This document shows, piece by piece, positions 8,280 to 17,895 of a stretch of DNA of 60,263 bases. The first letter of the stretch is position 1. The number at the start of each line of letters is the position of its first letter. The position numbers and the translations under genes were made by a program. Source of the stretch: Burkholderiales bacterium RIFCSPLOWO2_12_FULL_65_40. GTDB taxonomy: Bacteria > Pseudomonadota > Gammaproteobacteria > Burkholderiales > Burkholderiaceae_C. A model generated the notes under the pieces. The model saw only the letters and a program-made list of their open reading frames with translations, made no database searches and was not told the origin of the DNA. Location of the stretch: assembly GCA_001770955.1 (NCBI GenBank), contig MESL01000031.1, positions 1-60,263 on the forward strand. The letters run 5' to 3'.

Positions 8280-9476
8280 ATGGCCCACGCCGCATTCCAG
8301 TGGAACGACCCCTTCCTGCTCGACCAGCAACTGACCGATGACGAGCGCGCCATCCGCGACGCCGCCAACGCCTATTGCCAGGACAAGCTGGCCCCGCGCG
8401 TGCTGGAAGCCTTCCGCCACGAGAAGATGGACACCACCATCTTCCGCGAGATGGGCGAACTGGGCCTGCTCGGCCCCACCATCCCCACGCAGTACGGCGG
8501 CGCCGGCCTGAACTACGTCAGCTACGGCCTGGTGGCGCGCGAAATCGAGCGCGTGGACTCGGGCTACCGCTCCATGGCCAGCGTGCAAAGCTCGCTGGTG
8601 ATGGTGCCCATCAACGAATTCGGCACCGAAGCGCAAAAGCAGAAATACCTGCCCAAGCTGGCCAGCGGTGAATTCATCGGCTGCTTCGGCCTGACCGAGC
8701 CCGACCACGGCTCCGACCCCGGCAGCATGGCCACCCGCGCCTTCAAAACCGCCGGCGGCTACAAGCTCAAGGGCAGCAAGATGTGGATCACCAACAGCCC
8801 GGTGGCCGACGTGTTCGTGGTCTGGGCCAAGGAAGTGTCCGAAGGCGGCACCGTCGGCCCCATCCGTGGCTTCATTCTGGACAAGGGCATGAAGGGCCTC
8901 ACCGCCCCCGCCATCCATGGCAAGGTGGGTCTGCGCGCGTCAGTCACCGGCGAAATCGTCATGGACGATGTGTTCGTGCCCGAAGAAAACGCCTTCCCTG
9001 AAGTGCAGGGCTTGAAGGGCCCCTTCACCTGCCTGAACAGCGCGCGCTTCGGCATCGCCTGGGGCGCGCTGGGCGCGGCCGAATATTGCTGGCACACCGC
9101 GCGCCAGTACACGCTGGACCGCAAGCAGTTTGGCCGGCCCCTGGCCGCCAACCAGCTCATCCAGAAGAAGCTGGCCGACATGCAGACCGAAATCACGCTG
9201 GGCCTGCAAGCCTGCCTGCGCGTGGGCCGCATGAAGGACGAGCACCAGAACGTGGTGGAAATCACCTCGCTGATCAAGCGCAACAGCTGCGGCAAGGCGC
9301 TGGACATCGCCCGCCTGGCCCGCGACATGATGGGTGGCAACGGCATCAGCGACGAGTTCGGCGTGGCACGCCACCTGGTGAACCTGGAAGTGGTGAACAC
9401 CTACGAAGGCACACACGATGTGCACGCGCTGATTCTGGGCCGTGCGCAGACGGGCATTGCGGCGTTCGCCAACTGA
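8280..9476 (+). CDS. gcdH: Glutaryl-CoA dehydrogenase
   Basis: This is a 398-residue flavin acyl-CoA dehydrogenase. Glutaryl-CoA dehydrogenase oxidises and decarboxylates glutaryl-CoA to crotonyl-CoA in lysine, tryptophan and benzoate catabolism. Family features seen are [11 protein letters not shown] in the FAD/substrate domain, [11 protein letters not shown], and the catalytic glutamate E376 in [20 protein letters not shown], characteristic of this subgroup. It sits upstream of a class III CoA transferase and divergent from a LysR gene, as expected for a gcd locus. A terminator hairpin follows the stop codon. Confidence 0.93.
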   Translation: MAHAAFQWNDPFLLDQQLTDDERAIRDAANAYCQDKLAPRVLEAFRHEKMDTTIFREMGELGLLGPTIPTQYGGAGLNYVSYGLVAREIERVDSGYRSMASVQSSLVMVPINEFGTEAQKQKYLPKLASGEFIGCFGLTEPDHGSDPGSMATRAFKTAGGYKLKGSKMWITNSPVADVFVVWAKEVSEGGTVGPIRGFILDKGMKGLTAPAIHGKVGLRASVTGEIVMDDVFVPEENAFPEVQGLKGPFTCLNSARFGIAWGALGAAEYCWHTARQYTLDRKQFGRPLAANQLIQKKLADMQTEITLGLQACLRVGRMKDEHQNVVEITSLIKRNSCGKALDIARLARDMMGGNGISDEFGVARHLVNLEVVNTYEGTHDVHALILGRAQTGIAAFAN

Positions 9477-9504
9477 GGCGCGACCAAGCGGCACAAGCCA
9501 CCGC

Positions 9505-9530
9505 AAAAACACCGCTTTTACGGTGTTTTT
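9505..9530 (+). terminator. Rho-independent terminator after gcdH
   Basis: AAAAACACCG, loop CTTTTA, CGGTGTTTTT: a perfect 10-base stem ending in five T. A very similar hairpin occurs at 11001-11026 before the intact CoA-transferase gene, so it is part of a duplicated segment. Confidence 0.75.
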
Positions 9531-9590
9531 GCCTTCCAGCGCACAGCCAGCAATCGCTATTAGCTCTCAACTTAATAGCAATTGACACCC

Positions 9591-9925
9591 ATGACCACAC
9601 GCCCTTCCCCCACGGGTGGTTTGGCGGTCATCACGGTGCCCGACCTCTCCCTCGTGCCCGCTGGCCCCTGGTGCACCCAGGTGCTGGCCGGTCTGGGAGC
9701 GGACGCGGCAGAGGTGGAGCACGCCGGCCTGGGAGACGACACCACGCAGACCCGCCATTTCACGGCATGCAACCGCAACAAGCGCTCGGTGGCCATCGAC
9801 ATGACCACGGCCCCGATCGCCAGGCGCTCATCCGGCAGATGGCCCTGCAGGCCGGCATCGTGGTGGAGAACCACAAGGTCGACGGCCTCCGGCCATACGG
9901 CCCAGACCACGGGAGCCTCATGGAG
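9591..9925 (+). pseudogene. Decayed 5' fragment of a class III CoA transferase gene
   Basis: The fragment starts MTTRPSPTGGLAVITV and follows the N-terminus of the intact transferase at 11095: both have AGPWCTQ, GLGAD/DLGAD, FTACNRNKRS and IDMTT/IDMAT. It lacks about 16 codons after GDDT and then shifts frame near 9815; a second frame continues with IRQMALQAGIVVEN and ends in similarity near 9925. No 3' part remains. The preceding bases (ctGACACCCATGACCAC) also match those before the intact gene. It is a remnant, not a functional enzyme. Confidence 0.85.
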
Positions 9926-9960
9926 AGCTCCCCCTGTCACATACCCAAAGGAGATAAAAC

Positions 9961-10929
9961 ATGATTCGTCGCAACGCCCTCGCTCTCGGCATCCTGGCCT
10001 GCCTCGGCACCGCCGCCCAAGCCCAGACCAGCTACCCCACCAAGCCCATCCGCCTGCTGGTGCCCTTTGCCGCTGGTGGCACCACCGACCTGATTGCCCG
10101 CATCATCGCCGAGCCCCTGGGGCGAGAACTGGGGCAGCCGGTGATCGTGGAAAACAAGGGCGGCGGCGGCGGCAGCATCGGCGCTGCAGAAACCGCACGC
10201 GCCACGCCCGACGGCTACAACCTGGGCGTAGCCACCGTCTCCACCACGGCGACCAACCCTGCCATCAACCCGAAGATTCCGTACAACGTCGCCACCGACT
10301 TCACGCCCATCGTCAACGTGGCCGCCACGCCCAACGTGATTGCCGCCAACACCAAGCTGAGTTTCAATGACTACAAGGGCATGCTGGCCGCCATCAAGAA
10401 AGAGCCCGGCAAATACTCCTACGCCTCCCCCGGCAACGGCAGCATCCACCACCTGATGATGGAAATGTTCAAGCTCGCCACCCAGACCGACGTCGTCCAC
10501 GTGCCGTACCGCGGCTCCGGCCCGGCGCTCAACGACGCCGTGGCCGGCCAGGTGCCGCTGATTTTTGACAACCTGCCCTCTGCCCTGCCGTTCATCAAGG
10601 ACAAGCGCCTGACCGCCCTGGTGGTCGCCGCCCCCCAGCGCGTGCCCGCCATGCCCGACGTGCCCACGTTCAAGGAAGTGGGCCTGGAGCCGGTCAACCG
10701 CATGGCCTACTACGGCATCGTCGGCCCCAAGGGTCTGCCCAAGCCCATCGTGGACAAGATCAACGCGGCCACCTACAAGGTGCTGCAAGACCCGGCCATC
10801 CGCAAGCGCATCGAGGAAACCGGCTCCATCATCATGGCCGACACTCCCGAGGCCTTCGCCAAGCAGATGCGCGAAGAACTGGCCGTGTACAAGGACGTCG
10901 TCACCAGGCAAAAGATCACCCTGGACTGA
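9961..10929 (+). CDS. Bug/TctC-family periplasmic solute receptor
   Basis: This 322-residue protein has a signal peptide ending at AAQA and the Bug family signature YPTKPIRLLVPFAAGGTTD, which forms the pyrroline-like ligand pocket. It is expected to bind a carboxylate, possibly a dicarboxylate such as glutarate given the neighbours; that ligand is inference. No TctA/TctB membrane genes are in the window, as for most Bug proteins, which are orphan receptors. An AAAGGAG site precedes the ATG. The gene lies between two copies of the CoA-transferase 5' end. Confidence 0.92.
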   Translation: MIRRNALALGILACLGTAAQAQTSYPTKPIRLLVPFAAGGTTDLIARIIAEPLGRELGQPVIVENKGGGGGSIGAAETARATPDGYNLGVATVSTTATNPAINPKIPYNVATDFTPIVNVAATPNVIAANTKLSFNDYKGMLAAIKKEPGKYSYASPGNGSIHHLMMEMFKLATQTDVVHVPYRGSGPALNDAVAGQVPLIFDNLPSALPFIKDKRLTALVVAAPQRVPAMPDVPTFKEVGLEPVNRMAYYGIVGPKGLPKPIVDKINAATYKVLQDPAIRKRIEETGSIIMADTPEAFAKQMREELAVYKDVVTRQKITLD

Positions 10930-10969
10930 TAAGTGCTGCTCTGGGTCTTGCACCAACGGGCATTGCAGT

Positions 10970-10994
10970 GGCTGCCAACGGAGCGCTGGCAGCC
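10970..10994 (+). terminator. Hairpin after the Bug receptor gene
   Basis: GGCTGCCA, loop ACGGAGCGC, TGGCAGCC: a perfect 8-base GC-rich stem, not followed by a T-run. It is immediately followed by a second hairpin at 11001-11026. Confidence 0.45.
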
Positions 10995-11000
10995 CGGTAG

Positions 11001-11026
11001 AAAAACATTGCAAGTGCAGTGTTTTT
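11001..11026 (+). terminator. Rho-independent terminator upstream of the CoA transferase
   Basis: AAAAACATTGC, loop AAGT, GCAGTGTTTTT: an 11-base stem with one mismatch and a T-run. It mirrors the terminator at 9505-9530 and marks the left end of the duplicated segment. Confidence 0.65.
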
Positions 11027-11039
11027 GCCTTTTTGCCTT

Positions 11040-11090
11040 TTGGCGCTTGATCCGCAAGCGCTGACAGCTATTCATTTCATAGTAACTGAC
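11040..11090. repeat. Dispersed intergenic palindromic repeat R4
   Basis: The core GCGCTTG-atccg-CAAGCGC is a perfect 7-base inverted repeat, followed by tgACAGCTATTCATTTCATAGT. A degenerate counterpart (9553-9583) lies before the decayed transferase fragment. Confidence 0.75.
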
Positions 11091-11094
11091 ACCC

Positions 11095-12366
11095 ATGACC
11101 ACCATCCCCTCCCCTCAAGGCGCCCTTGCAGGTATCAAGGTGCTCGACCTCTCCCGCGTGCTTGCAGGCCCCTGGTGCACCCAGATGCTGGCCGACCTGG
11201 GGGCCGATGTGGTCAAGGTCGAGCGCCCCGGCGTCGGCGACGACACGCGCCAGTGGGGCCCGCCCTTCCTGAAGGACGCCGAGGGCAACGACACGAACCA
11301 GGCCAGCTACTTCACCGCCTGCAACCGCAACAAGCGATCGGTGACCATCGACATGGCCACGCAGGAGGGCCAACGGCTCATCCGCCAGATGGCGCTGCAG
11401 GCCGACATCGTGGTGGAGAACTTCAAGGTCGGCGGCCTGAAGCAATACGGCCTGGACCATGCAAGCCTGCGTGCGCTGAACCCGCGCCTGATCTACTGCT
11501 CGGTCACCGGCTTCGGGCAGGACGGGCCCTATGCCGAGCGCGCAGGCTACGACCTCATGGTGCAGGCCATGACCGGCATGATGAGCATCACCGGCCGGGC
11601 CGACAGCGAACCCGGCGGCGGCCCGCTGCGCGTGGGCGTGGCGGTGATCGACCTGTTCACCGGCATCTATGCCAGCAACGCCATCCTGGCCGCGCTGCAT
11701 GTGCGCGACAACGCCACCAACGGCACGGGCGTGGGCCAGCACATCGACATGGCGCTGCTCGACGTGGGCATGGCCGTGCTGGCCAACCAGGCCTCGGGCT
11801 TCCTGGCCACGGGCGAGGCGCCCGGCCGCATGGGCAACAGCCACCCGAGCCTGGCGCCCTACCAGGACTTCCCCACACAGGACGGCAACATGCTGCTGGC
11901 CATCGGCAACGACGGACAGTTCCAGCGCTTTTGCGCGGCGGCCGACCAGCCCCAGTGGGCGGCAGACCCTCGCTTTGCCACCAACACGCTGCGCGTGAAG
12001 CACCGCACCGACCTCATCCCCGCCATGCAAGCCGTGACCCGCACGCGCACCACAGCCGAGTGGATCGCGCTGCTCGAAGACAAGGCCGTTCCCTGTGGCC
12101 CTGTCAACACCATTGCCCAGGCGTTTGACGACGCCCAGGTGAAGGCGCGTGGCCTGGCCGTGACGCTGCCGCGCTGGAAGGACGGCGAGGCCGGCGACGG
12201 CGTGGCGCAGATCACCGGCGTGGCCAGCCCGCTGCGCCTGTCCAGCAACCCTCCGGTGCTGCGCAACGCGCCGCCCGCGCTGGGCCAGCACACCGATGAA
12301 GTGCTGGGCGAGATGGGGCTGGATGCGGCGCGCATCGCGCAGCTGCGCGACAGCGGGGTGCTGTGA
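11095..12366 (+). CDS. Class III (CaiB/BaiF family) CoA transferase, probably for glutarate
   Basis: This 423-residue enzyme moves CoA between acyl-CoA and a free carboxylate. The family pattern is clear: DLSRVLAGPWCTQ at the N-terminus, NRNKRS, and GYDLMVQAMTG with the probable catalytic aspartate at D153. Next to glutaryl-CoA dehydrogenase it would supply glutaryl-CoA from glutarate using succinyl-CoA or a similar donor; the substrate is inferred from context. A broken copy of its first 110 codons or so lies 1.5 kb upstream. Confidence 0.9.
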   Translation: MTTIPSPQGALAGIKVLDLSRVLAGPWCTQMLADLGADVVKVERPGVGDDTRQWGPPFLKDAEGNDTNQASYFTACNRNKRSVTIDMATQEGQRLIRQMALQADIVVENFKVGGLKQYGLDHASLRALNPRLIYCSVTGFGQDGPYAERAGYDLMVQAMTGMMSITGRADSEPGGGPLRVGVAVIDLFTGIYASNAILAALHVRDNATNGTGVGQHIDMALLDVGMAVLANQASGFLATGEAPGRMGNSHPSLAPYQDFPTQDGNMLLAIGNDGQFQRFCAAADQPQWAADPRFATNTLRVKHRTDLIPAMQAVTRTRTTAEWIALLEDKAVPCGPVNTIAQAFDDAQVKARGLAVTLPRWKDGEAGDGVAQITGVASPLRLSSNPPVLRNAPPALGQHTDEVLGEMGLDAARIAQLRDSGVL

Positions 12367-12393
12367 CAGCGGCATGGCAAGCGCCGATTTTTG

Positions 12394-12462
12394 CGAATGA
12401 AAATGGCATCTGGTGCCTTACCAGCAAGCGCCTTAAGCTACTAATTTAATAGCACAAATCCT
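12394..12462. repeat. Dispersed intergenic palindromic repeat R5
   Basis: GGTGCCTTACCAGCAAGCGCC followed by TTAAGCTACTAATTTAATAGC. This is a diverged member of the family, between the CoA transferase and the chemoreceptor gene. The rest of 12367-12658 shows only an ordinary leader. Confidence 0.6.
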
Positions 12463-12658
12463 TACCCAGGCCGGCCCCTGGGCATGCCGGGGCGCCTGCC
12501 CGCATCGCGCCCAGGACCGCTTTTGGCAACACACCTTCTGGCGCACAGCGGAGTGCTATACAAAACCCAGGACGCATAGCCATAATGAATGGCACACGGT
12601 AGCGCCAGGGCGATTCCATGCCACGCGGTGCAAAACCAGTCCATGCCCAGGAGTCCCC

Positions 12659-14251
12659 ATGAAGCTCAGCCTCAAGCTCCCCTTGGTTTTCACCGCCTCG
12701 CTGCTCTTGCTGCTGGCCGCAGCCCTGTTCGGCATCAGCCGGCTGAACAGCGCGCTGGACACCTACCAGACCACCGTGGCGCACAGTTTTGAACATGAGC
12801 GCCAGTCCTCGGCCCTGCTCAACGATTTCAAGGTGCAGGTGCAGGAATGGAAAAACGTGCTGCTGCGCGGCAAGGACCCGGCCCAGCTCACGCGCTACTG
12901 GGCCGCTTTTGAAAAGCAGGAGCGCACCATTCAGGAAGAAGCCCGCACGCTGCTGGCAGCCCTTCCGCCCGGCGAAGGCCGGGACAAGGTGCAGCAATTC
13001 ATGCAGGCCCACGAACGCATGGGCGTGGCCTACCGCAAGGGTTTCGAGGCCTTCAAGGCCGCCGACCATGACCACCAGGCCGGCGACAAGGCCGTGCAGG
13101 GCATGGACCGCGAACCCTCCACCCTGCTCGACCAGGCCGGCACGCTGATCCGCAAAGCCAGCGCCAGCACGGCCGAGCAGGCCGCAACCAGCGCCCAGCG
13201 CGCCACCGCCATCAGCCTGGGGGTGATGCTGGTGGTGTGCACGGCGGGCGTTGTGGGTGCGGTGCTGTTCAGCCGCACGGTCACGCGCCCGCTCGACAAC
13301 GCGGTGCGTGTCTCGCAGGCCGTGGCCGATGGGGATCTCACGGTGGCTCGGCCTGCTGCGGGCAAGGACGAGATCGCGCAGCTGCTCAACGCCCTGCATG
13401 GCATGCAGACCAGCCTATCGCGCGTGGTCAGCCATGTCCGCCAGAACGCCGACAGCGTGGCGCTGGCCAGCGCGGAGATCGCCCAGGGCAACTCAGACCT
13501 CTCGGCGCGCACCGAGCAGCAGGCCAGCGCCCTGCAGGAAACCTCGGCCTCCATGGAGGAACTCGGCTCCACCGTGCAGGCCAACGCGGATAACGCCCGC
13601 CAGGCCAACCAGCTCGCAGTGAACGCATCCACGGTGGCCCAGCAAGGGGGCGATGTAGTGGCCGAGGTGGTGAGCACCATGAAGGGCATCAACGACAGCA
13701 GCAAAAAAATCGCCGACATCATCAGCGTGATCGATGGCATTGCCTTCCAGACCAACATCCTCGCGCTCAACGCCGCAGTGGAGGCCGCCCGAGCGGGCGA
13801 GCAAGGCCGGGGTTTTGCGGTGGTGGCCAGCGAAGTGCGCAGCCTGGCGGGGCGCAGTGCCGATGCCGCCAAGGAGATCAAACAGCTCATCGGTACCAGC
13901 GTCGAGCGCGTGGAACAGGGCTCCACACTGGTCGATCGTGCCGGCCTCACCATGTCCGAGGTGGTCAGCGCCATCCGCCGCGTGACCGACATCGTGGGAG
14001 AGATCAGCGCGGCCAGCAGCGAACAAAGCGCCGGCATGGCCCAGGTGGGCGAAGCCGTGACGCAGATGGACCAGGCCACGCAGCAAAATGCCGCACTGGT
14101 GGAGCAAAGCGCGGCGGCGGCCCAGAGCCTCAAACAGCAGGCACAGCAACTCGTCCAGGCTGTGGCCGTGTTCAAACTGCTGCCGGGCCAGGATGGCGGG
14201 CCGGCCAGGCACAGCGCAGCGGCCCAGGCGGCGCCCCTGCAACTGGGCTGA
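12659..14251 (+). CDS. Methyl-accepting chemotaxis protein
   Basis: This is a 530-residue transmembrane chemoreceptor. TM1 is at about residues 8-30, a periplasmic four-helix-type sensor domain at 31-180, TM2 at about 181-203, HAMP at about 205-257, and the signalling domain to about 500. The hairpin tip IAFQTNILALNAAVEAARAG, which contacts CheA/CheW, is intact at about 360-380. The C-terminus lacks the NWETF-type methylase tether of Tsr/Tar. The ligand is not predictable. No che operon is adjacent, though a cheV lies 11 kb downstream. Confidence 0.93.
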   Translation: MKLSLKLPLVFTASLLLLLAAALFGISRLNSALDTYQTTVAHSFEHERQSSALLNDFKVQVQEWKNVLLRGKDPAQLTRYWAAFEKQERTIQEEARTLLAALPPGEGRDKVQQFMQAHERMGVAYRKGFEAFKAADHDHQAGDKAVQGMDREPSTLLDQAGTLIRKASASTAEQAATSAQRATAISLGVMLVVCTAGVVGAVLFSRTVTRPLDNAVRVSQAVADGDLTVARPAAGKDEIAQLLNALHGMQTSLSRVVSHVRQNADSVALASAEIAQGNSDLSARTEQQASALQETSASMEELGSTVQANADNARQANQLAVNASTVAQQGGDVVAEVVSTMKGINDSSKKIADIISVIDGIAFQTNILALNAAVEAARAGEQGRGFAVVASEVRSLAGRSADAAKEIKQLIGTSVERVEQGSTLVDRAGLTMSEVVSAIRRVTDIVGEISAASSEQSAGMAQVGEAVTQMDQATQQNAALVEQSAAAAQSLKQQAQQLVQAVAVFKLLPGQDGGPARHSAAAQAAPLQLG

Positions 14252-14292
14252 CCCGCCCGGCAGGGAGCGGCTCTACAGGACGTGGAGCGTTG

Positions 14293-14366
14293 TCTTTTTG
14301 AATCAAAAGTGCATCAAACGCTTTACTAACAGGCGCAAGTAGCTATTATTTTAATAGCATTTTTTA
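14293..14366. repeat. Dispersed intergenic palindromic repeat R6
   Basis: AATCAAAAGTGCATCAAACGCTT..AGGCGCAAGTAGCTATTATTTTAATAGC. This copy is nearly full length, with both flanking arms (AGTGC side and AGCTAT side) recognisable. It lies between two convergent genes. Confidence 0.7.
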
Positions 14367-14380
14367 CCGCCAACGCACCA

Positions 14381-14872
14381 TCAGCGCAAGCGCCCGAACC
14401 CGGCTTCGGCCCAGGCCGTGGCGCGGTCGATGGTGAGCTGGAAGCTGGGCGGCACCGGCACCCGCGCCAGTTCTTCGCCCAGGGCGTTGTGCGCGCTCAG
14501 CGTGGCGGTGGCGCCCTCTTCATCCGGAACGATGGCCAGGGCCACACGCAGGCGCTCGCCCCGCACGGTGATGGTGACGTTCTTGTGGAGCTGCGCATGC
14601 AGTTGCTGCTCGTGGCGGCGCAGCACCTCGCTGGCGGTCTTGACCAGGGTGTTGAAGGCCGACACGTCGAGCGGCTTGGGGTTTTTCTTGTCCCGCCCCA
14701 TGGTCCACGGCCCGACCAGCGCGGGCTCCGACTCCCCCTGCAGTGTCATCGCCACCGCCCAGCCATCGTCATCTTCGTTCTTGATGACCTGCGCCGTCCA
14801 GCGCCCGTCGCTCCACCGGCGGGGCTCCTGGATGGAGGTGGGCGTGTCGGGGGTGTCTGGGGTATCGGTCAT
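14381..14872 (-). CDS. Conserved hypothetical protein
   Basis: This is a 163-residue soluble protein without signal peptide or membrane segments. The N-terminus is a Thr/Pro/Asp repeat (TDTPDTPDTPT). The body looks like a single compact alpha/beta domain with GRWTAQVIKNEDDDGWAV and GPWTMGRDKKNPKP. I do not recognise a family with a known function. It is convergent with the chemoreceptor gene and divergent from the glutathione transferase gene. Confidence 0.7.
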   Translation of the reverse strand: MTDTPDTPDTPTSIQEPRRWSDGRWTAQVIKNEDDDGWAVAMTLQGESEPALVGPWTMGRDKKNPKPLDVSAFNTLVKTASEVLRRHEQQLHAQLHKNVTITVRGERLRVALAIVPDEEGATATLSAHNALGEELARVPVPPSFQLTIDRATAWAEAGFGRLR

Positions 14873-15083
14873 GGGCGCTGCGGCAAATCAGGGAAAAGGC
14901 GCAGAGCATACGGCGGATTGGTCCACTCCACCCCTGAACGCCTGGCGTGAGCACGCCGCAGGCGGCAACCATGCCACCTTGGGATGGCCCTTGCGCATAA
15001 TGGCCCGCAGAATCCACTGGACCGCCGCCCATTGCATCCACCCGGCAAAGGAAGGCCATAGCCAAAAACCCGGAGACAAAATC

Positions 15084-15707
15084 ATGCAGCTCTACACAGC
15101 GCCCCGCGCTCCCAACCCGCGCCGCGTCACCATGTTCATCGCCGAGAAGGGCATCACCGGCATCACGCAGGTGGCCGTGGACCTCAACGCCCAGGAGCAC
15201 AAGGGCGACGCCTTTCGCGCCAAGAGCCCGCTGGCCAAGGTGCCCGCGCTGGAGCTGGACGACGGCCGCATCCTCACCGAAACCCGCGCCATCTGCACCT
15301 GGCTCGAAGGGCGGTTTCCCGAGCCCAACCTGATGGGCCGGGATTTTGAAGAGCGCGCTTTTATCGAAATGGCCGACCGCCGCATGGAGTGGTACCTGTT
15401 CGCGCCCATCGGGCAGTGCATTCGCCACACCCATCCGGGTCTGGCGGCGCTGGAGCAGCCGCAGTTTCCCGAGTTCGGCACCTCCGAGGGCCGCAAGATG
15501 CGTGACGTGGCCCGCTGGCTCGACAGCGAACTGGCGCACCAGCCCTATGTGGCGGGCGAGCGTTTCACCATCGCCGACATCACGGCCTTCTGCGCGCTGG
15601 AGTTCGCACGCGGCCTGATGAAGTTCCAGCCCGGCGCCGAGGACATGCCGCACCTGCAGGCCTGGCGCGACCGCATCGCCGAGCGGCCCAGCGCCCGGGC
15701 GTTCTGA
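15084..15707 (+). CDS. Glutathione S-transferase family protein
   Basis: This 207-residue protein has the two-domain GST fold. The N-terminal thioredoxin-like domain begins MQLYTAPRAPNPRRV and contains the cis-proline segment LAKVPALELDDGRILTE and the glutathione-contacting ETRAIC. The C-terminal helical domain has the N-capping motif FTIADITAF. The usual N-terminal catalytic Ser/Cys position appears to be in APNP, so the activity class is unclear. The ATG at 15084 is chosen because the domain starts there. Confidence 0.88.
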   Translation: MQLYTAPRAPNPRRVTMFIAEKGITGITQVAVDLNAQEHKGDAFRAKSPLAKVPALELDDGRILTETRAICTWLEGRFPEPNLMGRDFEERAFIEMADRRMEWYLFAPIGQCIRHTHPGLAALEQPQFPEFGTSEGRKMRDVARWLDSELAHQPYVAGERFTIADITAFCALEFARGLMKFQPGAEDMPHLQAWRDRIAERPSARAF

Positions 15708-15716
15708 GGTTCTGAA

Positions 15717-17096
15717 TCAGAAGGGGAAGCGCAGGGTGAAAACGGTCAGTCCGCCTTCCGATGCGGCGGACACCTCGCCCCTGTGTGCGCGCAGGATCGC
15801 CTGCGTGATCGCCAGGCCCAGCCCGGTACCCTCGCCCGAGGCGTGCTGGCGCGAAGGGTCGGCACGGTAGAAGCGCTCGAACAGGCGCGCCAGATGCCGC
15901 GCGGGAATGGTGTCGCCGGTGTTCTCCACCCGCAGCAAGAGCTGCCCCTCCTGGCGCACGATGGCCACGCTTACCCGGCCGCCCTGCGGGGTGTGGCGCA
16001 GGGCATTGGAGAGCAGGTTGTTCAGTGCCCGGCGCAGCATGAGCCGGTCACCCTGCACCACGCCTTCGCCCGTCAGCGTCAGGGCGATGCACCGCTCATC
16101 GGCCAGCGCCTCGTAAAAGTCAAACAGGTCGCGCACCTCGCGCGCCAGGTCCACCGGCTCGCCATGCACGATGGTCAGGCCGTTCTCGGCCTTGGCCAGA
16201 AACAGCATGTCGGCAATCATGCGCGCCAGGCGTTCAAACTCTTCAGCGTTCGATTCGAGGATGGCGCGGTAGCTGTCGGCGTCGCGCGGGCGGCTCAGCG
16301 CCACCTGCGTCTGCATCATCAGGTTGCTGATGGGGGTGCGCAGCTCATGGGCCAGGTCGGAGGAAAAGTCGGACAGGCGCCGAAAGGCCTCTTCCAGGCG
16401 CTCGAGCATCTCGTTGAGGGTGGCGGCCAGATCGGCCAGCTCGGCGGGCACGGCCTGCGCGGGCAGGCGCCGGTCCAGGCTGTGCGCCGTCACAGCGGCG
16501 GCCTGCTCACGCATGGCTCTCAGCGGCGCAAGGCCCCGGCGCGCAGCGAACCAGCCCAGCAACCCCATGAACAGCACCGCACAGGCCACAAACAGCCACA
16601 GACTGCGCTGCAAGGTGCGCAGGAAGGCATCGTGGTGCCCGCTGTCGATGGCCATGGCCACCTGCACCTGGCTGGCCATGGCGGTCGGAAAGGTGGCCGC
16701 CAGGCCCCGGTAATTGCGCCCGTCCTGCGTCCAGGTCCACAGCGGCGCCGAAGCCAGGTCCGCCGCCGCCACCGGCCACGGGGTCGGCCACTGCGCACCG
16801 GGCGTGGCCAGCAAGACCTGCTGGTCTGGCCCCACCACCCGCACCACCAGGTCATGGTGCGCCAGAAAGGCCTCGCCCAGCGGCACCGCGAGGCGTTCGA
16901 GCTGCGCGGGCGTTCCCACCTGCGCGATCAGGTGCTGGGCATGCTGGAGCTTGCCGGTGAGTTCAGCCCGGTCCAGTTCCTCGAAGTGGCGCTCGATCGC
17001 CACCCCCACCAGCCACCCCAGCGCCAGCAGCACGGCACCCGAGCCCATGGTGAACAGCAGCGTGAGCCGCGCGGTCAGGGAGAGGCGCGAAATCAT
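15717..17096 (-). CDS. Heavy-metal-type sensor histidine kinase (CusS-like)
   Basis: This 459-residue inner-membrane kinase has TM1 at about 10-33, a periplasmic sensor of about 130 residues, TM2 at about 164-184, HAMP to about 240, then the H-box [12 protein letters not shown] with His250, an N-box [12 protein letters not shown], and a G-box GTGLGLAI near the C-terminus. The HAMP/H-box spacing is that of the CusS/CopS group. Its ATG overlaps the response-regulator stop (ATGA). It should phosphorylate that regulator in response to periplasmic metal and drive the divergent efflux operon. Confidence 0.9.
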   Translation of the reverse strand: MISRLSLTARLTLLFTMGSGAVLLALGWLVGVAIERHFEELDRAELTGKLQHAQHLIAQVGTPAQLERLAVPLGEAFLAHHDLVVRVVGPDQQVLLATPGAQWPTPWPVAAADLASAPLWTWTQDGRNYRGLAATFPTAMASQVQVAMAIDSGHHDAFLRTLQRSLWLFVACAVLFMGLLGWFAARRGLAPLRAMREQAAAVTAHSLDRRLPAQAVPAELADLAATLNEMLERLEEAFRRLSDFSSDLAHELRTPISNLMMQTQVALSRPRDADSYRAILESNAEEFERLARMIADMLFLAKAENGLTIVHGEPVDLAREVRDLFDFYEALADERCIALTLTGEGVVQGDRLMLRRALNNLLSNALRHTPQGGRVSVAIVRQEGQLLLRVENTGDTIPARHLARLFERFYRADPSRQHASGEGTGLGLAITQAILRAHRGEVSAASEGGLTVFTLRFPF

Positions 17097-17776
17097 GGGC
17101 AATCGGGCGCCTCCAGCACATAGCCCATGCCGCGCACGGTGCGGATCAGCTTGGGCTCGAAGGCATCGTCCACCTTCGCGCGCAGGCGGCGCATGGCAAC
17201 CTCGATGACGTTGGTGTCGCTGTCGAAGTTCATGTCCCACACCTGCGAAGCGATCAGCGAGCGCGGCAGCACTTCGCCCTGGCGGCGCAGCAGCAGTTCG
17301 AGCAGGGCAAACTCCTTGGCGGTCAGTTCGATGCGTTGCCCGCCGCGCACCACGCGGCGGCGCAGCAGGTCCAGCTCCAGGTCGGCGGCGCGCAGCGCGG
17401 TGGACTCCATCACGCCCTTGCCCCGCCGCAGCAGCGTACGCACGCGCGCCAGAAACTCCGAGAAGGCGAACGGCTTGACGAGGTAATCGTCGGCCCCCAG
17501 CTCCAGCCCCCTGACGCGGTCTTCCACCTGATCACGCGCGGTGAGAAAGAGCACCGGCATCTCCTTGCCGCTGCGGCGCAGGGTTTCGAGCACCTGCCAG
17601 CCGTTCAGGCCTGGCAGCATGACGTCAAGCACCAGCAGGTCGTGGTCGCCTGTCAGCGCCAGGTGCAGGCCATCGACACCGTTGCGCGCCAGATCAACCA
17701 TGAAGCCCGACTCCGCCAGGCCCTGCTGGAGGTAGTCGCCCGTCTTGGGCTCGTCTTCAACGATGAGGATCTTCAT
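17093..17776 (-). CDS. Heavy-metal response regulator (CusR/CopR-like, OmpR family)
   Basis: This 227-residue regulator has a receiver domain (acidic pocket E7-D8-E9, phospho-acceptor D51 in LVLDVMLP, and KPF near 101) followed by an OmpR-type winged helix with [11 protein letters not shown] at the end. The start is set at [10 protein letters not shown] (17776). It is divergent from the RND efflux operon, and a metal-type inverted repeat lies in the shared 119-base promoter. It is transcribed before, and overlaps, the kinase gene. Confidence 0.92.
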   Translation of the reverse strand: MKILIVEDEPKTGDYLQQGLAESGFMVDLARNGVDGLHLALTGDHDLLVLDVMLPGLNGWQVLETLRRSGKEMPVLFLTARDQVEDRVRGLELGADDYLVKPFAFSEFLARVRTLLRRGKGVMESTALRAADLELDLLRRRVVRGGQRIELTAKEFALLELLLRRQGEVLPRSLIASQVWDMNFDSDTNVIEVAMRRLRAKVDDAFEPKLIRTVRGMGYVLEAPDCP

Positions 17777-17842
17777 GGGGCACAGGGGAGCGGTGGGGCA
17801 CTGCGCCGGATTGTGCCTGCCCCAGCGCTGACTGGACGCTAG

Positions 17843-17858
17843 ATGACAGATTTGTAAT
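17843..17858. promoter_or_regulatory. Candidate CusR/CopR-type box
   Basis: ATGACA-GATT-TGTAAT forms an inverted repeat (5 of 6 complementary) very like the TGACA..TGTAAT boxes bound by CusR/CopR regulators. It sits 37 bases before the efflux operon start and 66 bases from the regulator start, so it could control both. Confidence 0.6.
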
Positions 17859-17895
17859 CTTCCGGAAAGCTGCCCGTCGGGGGGCGCGCTGCACC

